DNA of 64,000 bases from Rhizobium sp. RU33A (GTDB lineage: Bacteria > Pseudomonadota > Alphaproteobacteria > Rhizobiales > Rhizobiaceae): contig NZ_FTMQ01000001.1 in assembly GCF_900156055.1 (NCBI RefSeq), forward strand, positions 744,001 through 808,000, given 5' to 3'. The notes under the pieces were generated by a model. It saw nothing but the letters and a program-made list of their open reading frames with translations. It was not told where the DNA came from and did not search any database. A program made the position numbers and the translations under genes. Numbering within the stretch: the stretch's first letter is position 1; each line of letters opens with the position of its first letter. This document shows positions 60,545 to 64,000 of the stretch, one piece after another.

Positions 60545-63500
60545 TCAGTTGACCTCGGTCACCTGCCCCATGATGGATTTGAGCTCATCGATGGTGAATG
60601 GCTTTGAGAGCTGGAGTGCGTCCGTTATGCCGGAAGCCGACTTCGCGGCATTGTCGCCGCTGGCGAAGACGATCCTGACGGAGGGCCATCGTTCGCGAAC
60701 GATCCTTGCCAGGTCGGTGCCGGCCATGCCGGGTAGCCCAACATCCGTCAAGAGAACGTCGATGCTCTTTTTGTCCAGAATCTGGATCGCCTCTTCGGCC
60801 GATCTGGCCTCGTCGACGGCGTGTCCGAGTTCTTCGACCATGTCGACGGTCGACATCAGGATGAGAGGCTCGTCTTCAACAATCAGTATTCGCATCTTCT
60901 CAAACGTGGTTCTGTTCGTTGGCTCGGGCGCCGAGGCGGGCGAGTTTTCAGCGGCGGCTTGATGCTCGCGTGCCATCCGCTCAACGGCAATCTGATGCTG
61001 CTGTGCATTGCCGAGCACGTGGCGTACCTTGCGCGCCAGAGCTTCCCGCGTATAGGGCTTGGACAAAAGCTCGACGCCGACATCAAGCTTGCCGCCATGC
61101 ACGATGGAATTCTCGGTATAGCCGGAGGTGTAGAGTATGGCCATCCGAGGGAAGAGCGCCTTGGCCTTCCTCGCGAGTTCGGTGCTCCGCATCGGACCCG
61201 GCATGACCACATCGGTGAAAAGCAGATCGATCTGCACGCCGCTGTTGACGATGGCGAATGCGGCTTGTGCATCATGCGCCTTCAAGACGCGATATCCAAG
61301 GTCAGCCAACAACGCGACAGATGTCTCGCGCACACCATCGTCGTCTTCCACGACGAGAACGGTTTCGGTGCCGCCCTTTGCGGGCGCGGCACTCAGATCC
61401 GTGAGGCTATCCTCGACCTGGTTGGTGCGCGGCATGTAGAGTTTCATCGTCGTGCCATGCCCGGCTTCGCTGTAGATCTTCAGGTGGCCTCCGGATTGCT
61501 TGATGAAGCCATAGACCATCGACAGTCCAAGACCGCTGCCCTTGCCGTCCGATTTGGTCGTGAAGAAGGGCTCAAGGACATGCTCGATGATATCAAGGGG
61601 TATGCCCGATCCGGTATCGGAGACCGCGACCATCACATATTGCCCAGGGCGCACATCGTCGTGTGTGCGGGCATATTCGTCATCGAGGACGGAGTTTGCA
61701 GCTTCGATCGTCAACCGTCCGCGGCCGTCCATCGCATCGCGCGCGTTGATGGCCAGGTTCAGGATCGCATTTTCGAGCTGGCTGGGATCGATCAGGGTGT
61801 TCCACAGACCACCGGAAACCACAGTCTCCAGTTCGATCTCCTCGCCCAGCGCACGGCGAAGCATGTCATCCATGTTCTGGATCAGCCGGCGCACGTTGAC
61901 GACCTTCGGTTCGAGCGGTTGCCGGCGTCCGAATGCCAATAGCTGTGAAGCCAGTTTCGCGCCGCGGGTGACGCCGGACAAGGCGTTCTGCAGGCGCTGT
62001 TCGGCGCGCGCATTGCCTTCCACATCCTTGGACAGAAGCTGCAGGTTGCCGCCGACGACCTGAAGAAGATTATTGAAGTCGTGGGCGACGCCGCCTGTGA
62101 GGTTGCCAAGCGATTCCATTTTCTGTGCCTGCCTCAAGGCGAGCTGTACGGTTTCGCGTTCGACGGTTTCCTTCTCCAGCTCCAGAAGAGCCGTTCTCAG
62201 CTCATGAGTACGCTGCTCCACTCTTTGCTCGAGTGTATGGTTGAGGGTATGGAGCTGCTCCTCCGCCCGCCGCTGATGGGTCACATCGAAACCATCGACA
62301 AAGATGCCGGTGACATGACCGGCCTGATCAAAAATCGGCTGATAAATGAGGTTGAGGAACCGCTCTTCGGGGCTGCTGGCGCCCTCGCGCTGTATGTAAA
62401 CTTTCAGGTTCCGTCCGATATAGGGTTTGCCGGACTGGAAGACGCTGTCCAGCAACTCGAAGAATCCCTGTCCCTCCACTTCCGGAAGCGCATGGCGGAC
62501 AGATAGGCCGACCAGCATGCGGTTCCCCACGAGCTGGAGATAGGCGTCGTTCACCAGTTCGAACACATGCTCGGGACCGCTGAGAATGCACATGAAACTC
62601 GGAGCCTGCTGGAAGAGTGCCCGCATGCGGTCGCGCTCGGCAGTGCGAAGCTCCACTTCCGAGGAAAGCTGACGATTGACCTGCTCCAGGGCGATGGCCG
62701 CCTTCTCGCGCAGATCGGCAGCCTCAGCAAGCGCCGCCGAGCGTCGCTTCTCCGACTCGAATGCTTCGGCACTGGCAAGGCGCGAACTGATCTGGCCGGC
62801 AATCAGCCGGAAGAAGTCCAGATACTCGTCACTGACCGTGCGATACGGATTAAGTCCGCTGATCAAAACGCCCCGTGCCTTGTCACCGCCTTGACCGATC
62901 AGTGGAACGACCGCTGCCTGCTTTGGCGCGGTTTGCCAGACCCCGCGCGGGACGTTGTGAGCGCCCGAGAGTTCCACCAGCTCGACCGCCTGCTTGTCCC
63001 AGACACGTGCCAAACGCCATATCGTTTCTGATTGGCAGACCGCTGCGGGCAGCAACTCATCACAATCCTCGGCGCCGCAGACCCATTGACGGCGGGCATT
63101 CCCTTCGTCGTCGAAGATATAAAGAGCGCTGAAGGGCAGATCATGCAGATTTTCGCACAATGCGTTCTGAGAGGCGTCTAGAACCTCGCTTTCGATGTCA
63201 GCGGCGGCAAGGCCTGATGCGAGCGTGCGCAGTGTCGCCATGCGTCGCTCACTGATGACCCGCTCGGTTTCTTCCGTGACGGCGCAGAAGACGCCTTCCA
63301 CCTTGCCGGTGTCTCCGATCAGCGGACTGTACGAGAAGGTGTGATAAGTCTCTTCCGGATATCCACCGCGCTCCAGCAAAAGCAGAAGCGCCCTGTCCCA
63401 GGTTGACTCGCCAGTCTCATAGACGGTCGCCAAGCGGTCCTTGATGTCATCCCAGATCTCCGCCCAAAGAATATGCGTCGGGACGGCAAGCGCGTTGGGA

Positions 63501-63742
63501 TGCTTGTTGCCCAGCGTCGGCCGATAGGCGTCGTTGTAAAAGAAGGCAATATCCGGCCCCCAGCCGAGCCACATTTCGAATTTCGAGGTCAGGAGCAGGC
63601 GGATTGCGACCTTCAGAGCCTCCGGCCATCGATCCGGCGATCCAAGCGAACTTGATGCCCAATCGTGCCGTCGCATCAGTTGCGCCATCTCGCTGTCGCC
63701 GATGAAAATGTCCTGATGCGAATCCGAAAAATTGAGGGTCAT
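60545..63742 (-). CDS. hybrid sensor histidine kinase with PAS, GAF and two receiver domains
   Basis: 1065 aa from ATG 63742, with GGAAG upstream. There is no membrane segment, so it is cytoplasmic. Order: a PAS-like domain (~30-160, WLGWGPDIAFFYNDAYRPTLG), GAF (~175-335), coiled coil, PAS (~375-500, FELVNDAYLQLVGNR), a HisKA box with GGVAHDFNNLLQ, HATPase (LENAILNLAINARDAMDG, GKGSGLGLSMVYGF), receiver 1 (VLVVEDDDGVRE, LFTDVVMPGP) and receiver 2 at the C-terminus (RILIVEDEPLIL, LLTDVGLPGMAG). This type is frequent in rhizobia and senses internal redox, light or oxygen signals via PAS/GAF; no ligand residue is diagnostic here. Confidence 0.9.
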   Translation of the reverse strand: MTLNFSDSHQDIFIGDSEMAQLMRRHDWASSSLGSPDRWPEALKVAIRLLLTSKFEMWLGWGPDIAFFYNDAYRPTLGNKHPNALAVPTHILWAEIWDDIKDRLATVYETGESTWDRALLLLLERGGYPEETYHTFSYSPLIGDTGKVEGVFCAVTEETERVISERRMATLRTLASGLAAADIESEVLDASQNALCENLHDLPFSALYIFDDEGNARRQWVCGAEDCDELLPAAVCQSETIWRLARVWDKQAVELVELSGAHNVPRGVWQTAPKQAAVVPLIGQGGDKARGVLISGLNPYRTVSDEYLDFFRLIAGQISSRLASAEAFESEKRRSAALAEAADLREKAAIALEQVNRQLSSEVELRTAERDRMRALFQQAPSFMCILSGPEHVFELVNDAYLQLVGNRMLVGLSVRHALPEVEGQGFFELLDSVFQSGKPYIGRNLKVYIQREGASSPEERFLNLIYQPIFDQAGHVTGIFVDGFDVTHQRRAEEQLHTLNHTLEQRVEQRTHELRTALLELEKETVERETVQLALRQAQKMESLGNLTGGVAHDFNNLLQVVGGNLQLLSKDVEGNARAEQRLQNALSGVTRGAKLASQLLAFGRRQPLEPKVVNVRRLIQNMDDMLRRALGEEIELETVVSGGLWNTLIDPSQLENAILNLAINARDAMDGRGRLTIEAANSVLDDEYARTHDDVRPGQYVMVAVSDTGSGIPLDIIEHVLEPFFTTKSDGKGSGLGLSMVYGFIKQSGGHLKIYSEAGHGTTMKLYMPRTNQVEDSLTDLSAAPAKGGTETVLVVEDDDGVRETSVALLADLGYRVLKAHDAQAAFAIVNSGVQIDLLFTDVVMPGPMRSTELARKAKALFPRMAILYTSGYTENSIVHGGKLDVGVELLSKPYTREALARKVRHVLGNAQQHQIAVERMAREHQAAAENSPASAPEPTNRTTFEKMRILIVEDEPLILMSTVDMVEELGHAVDEARSAEEAIQILDKKSIDVLLTDVGLPGMAGTDLARIVRERWPSVRIVFASGDNAAKSASGITDALQLSKPFTIDELKSIMGQVTEVN

Positions 63743-63978
63743 GCTGCTTCCATCGAAATTCGCCGCACAATTCGGCTTAAGCAAACTTTCTCGCAGCCAA
63801 TTGGTTCCACGTCAGGCTCGTTTTTTCGCTTTATTCAAAGCTCTCCTCCAGCTTCTAGATAAGGTGCCAGGCAGTATGCTTAGCCCCGGACATCCGCCCG
63901 CCAAGAGATCGCTGATCACACTGCGGAACAGATCCCCATCGAAAGGGTTTTCTTCTCTCATGACCAAAGGAGGAAATC

Positions 63979-64000
63979 ATGGATCACAGCAATCATATCC
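63979..64000 (+). CDS. 5' end of an unidentified gene (partial)
   Basis: The ATG at 63979 follows AAAGGAGG at 4-base spacing, a near-ideal ribosome site, and opens MDHSNHI before the window ends. The His-rich start hints at a metal-handling protein, but seven residues cannot decide this. It is divergent from the hybrid kinase gene. Confidence 0.6.

Overview
The window looks like chromosomal DNA of a high-GC alphaproteobacterium, most likely Rhizobiaceae or a close relative. The evidence is a fused PhaAB-type Na+/K+:H+ antiporter locus, a fused SecDF preceded by a RAPP-type arrest-peptide gene, a ugpBAEC operon, LacI/ABC sugar-type operons, and candidate RirA-type boxes (TGA-N9-TCA) in front of iron genes. 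Genes are packed, and many adjacent genes overlap by ATGA. I see no rRNA, tRNA, CRISPR array, insertion sequence or prophage.

Layout. 0-8.4 kb: a siderophore module, with a binding protein, two permeases, an ATPase and a siderophore-interacting reductase on the minus strand, a divergent TonB-dependent receptor and a convergent AraC activator. 8.7-11.2 kb: a photolyase/cryptochrome-like protein whose FAD domain comes first, followed by a Coq8-like ABC1 kinase. 11.3-13.4 kb: a membrane-anchored ClpP-fold protein and a coiled-coil membrane protein. 13.7-20.6 kb: LacI regulator, ABC importer, glycerophosphodiester phosphodiesterase and inositol-monophosphatase-family enzyme, with two matching operators. 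20.6-24.8 kb: ugpBAEC (glycerol-3-phosphate import), with a terminator between ugpB and ugpA. 25.2-28.2 kb: an ApdP-like arrest peptide (RAPP near the C-terminus) and secDF. 28.3-34.7 kb: a small XRE regulator and the phaAB-C-D-E-F-G antiporter. 34.8-42.3 kb: M16 metalloprotease, FecI sigma factor, FecR and a signalling TonB receptor. 42.4-45.2 kb: an NtrC-type two-component pair. 45.3-51.7 kb: a second seven-gene Mrp antiporter whose MrpG carries a USP-like tail. 52-53.3 kb: a 28-residue membrane protein, a secreted protein and PgpA. 53.5-60.2 kb: a diheme cytochrome converging on a five-gene operon (GNAT-like, ThiF/E1-like, membrane protein, tandem GNAT, Acg-type nitroreductase) that looks foreign to the rest. 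60.5-63.7 kb: a large hybrid histidine kinase; a new plus-strand gene begins at 63979.

How it fits together. Iron capture is served twice, once by a classical siderophore ABC route and once by a protease/ECF-sigma/TonB cluster that resembles protein-iron piracy systems. Two transport operons face each other around glycerophosphodiester and glycerol-3-phosphate use. Two unlike Mrp antiporters imply strong Na+/pH homeostasis. The standout items are the arrest-peptide control of secDF, the MrpG-USP fusion, the permuted photolyase-like protein and the E1/nitroreductase/GNAT operon.

All calls rest on reading the sequence by eye and on memory of the families; no database search was run.
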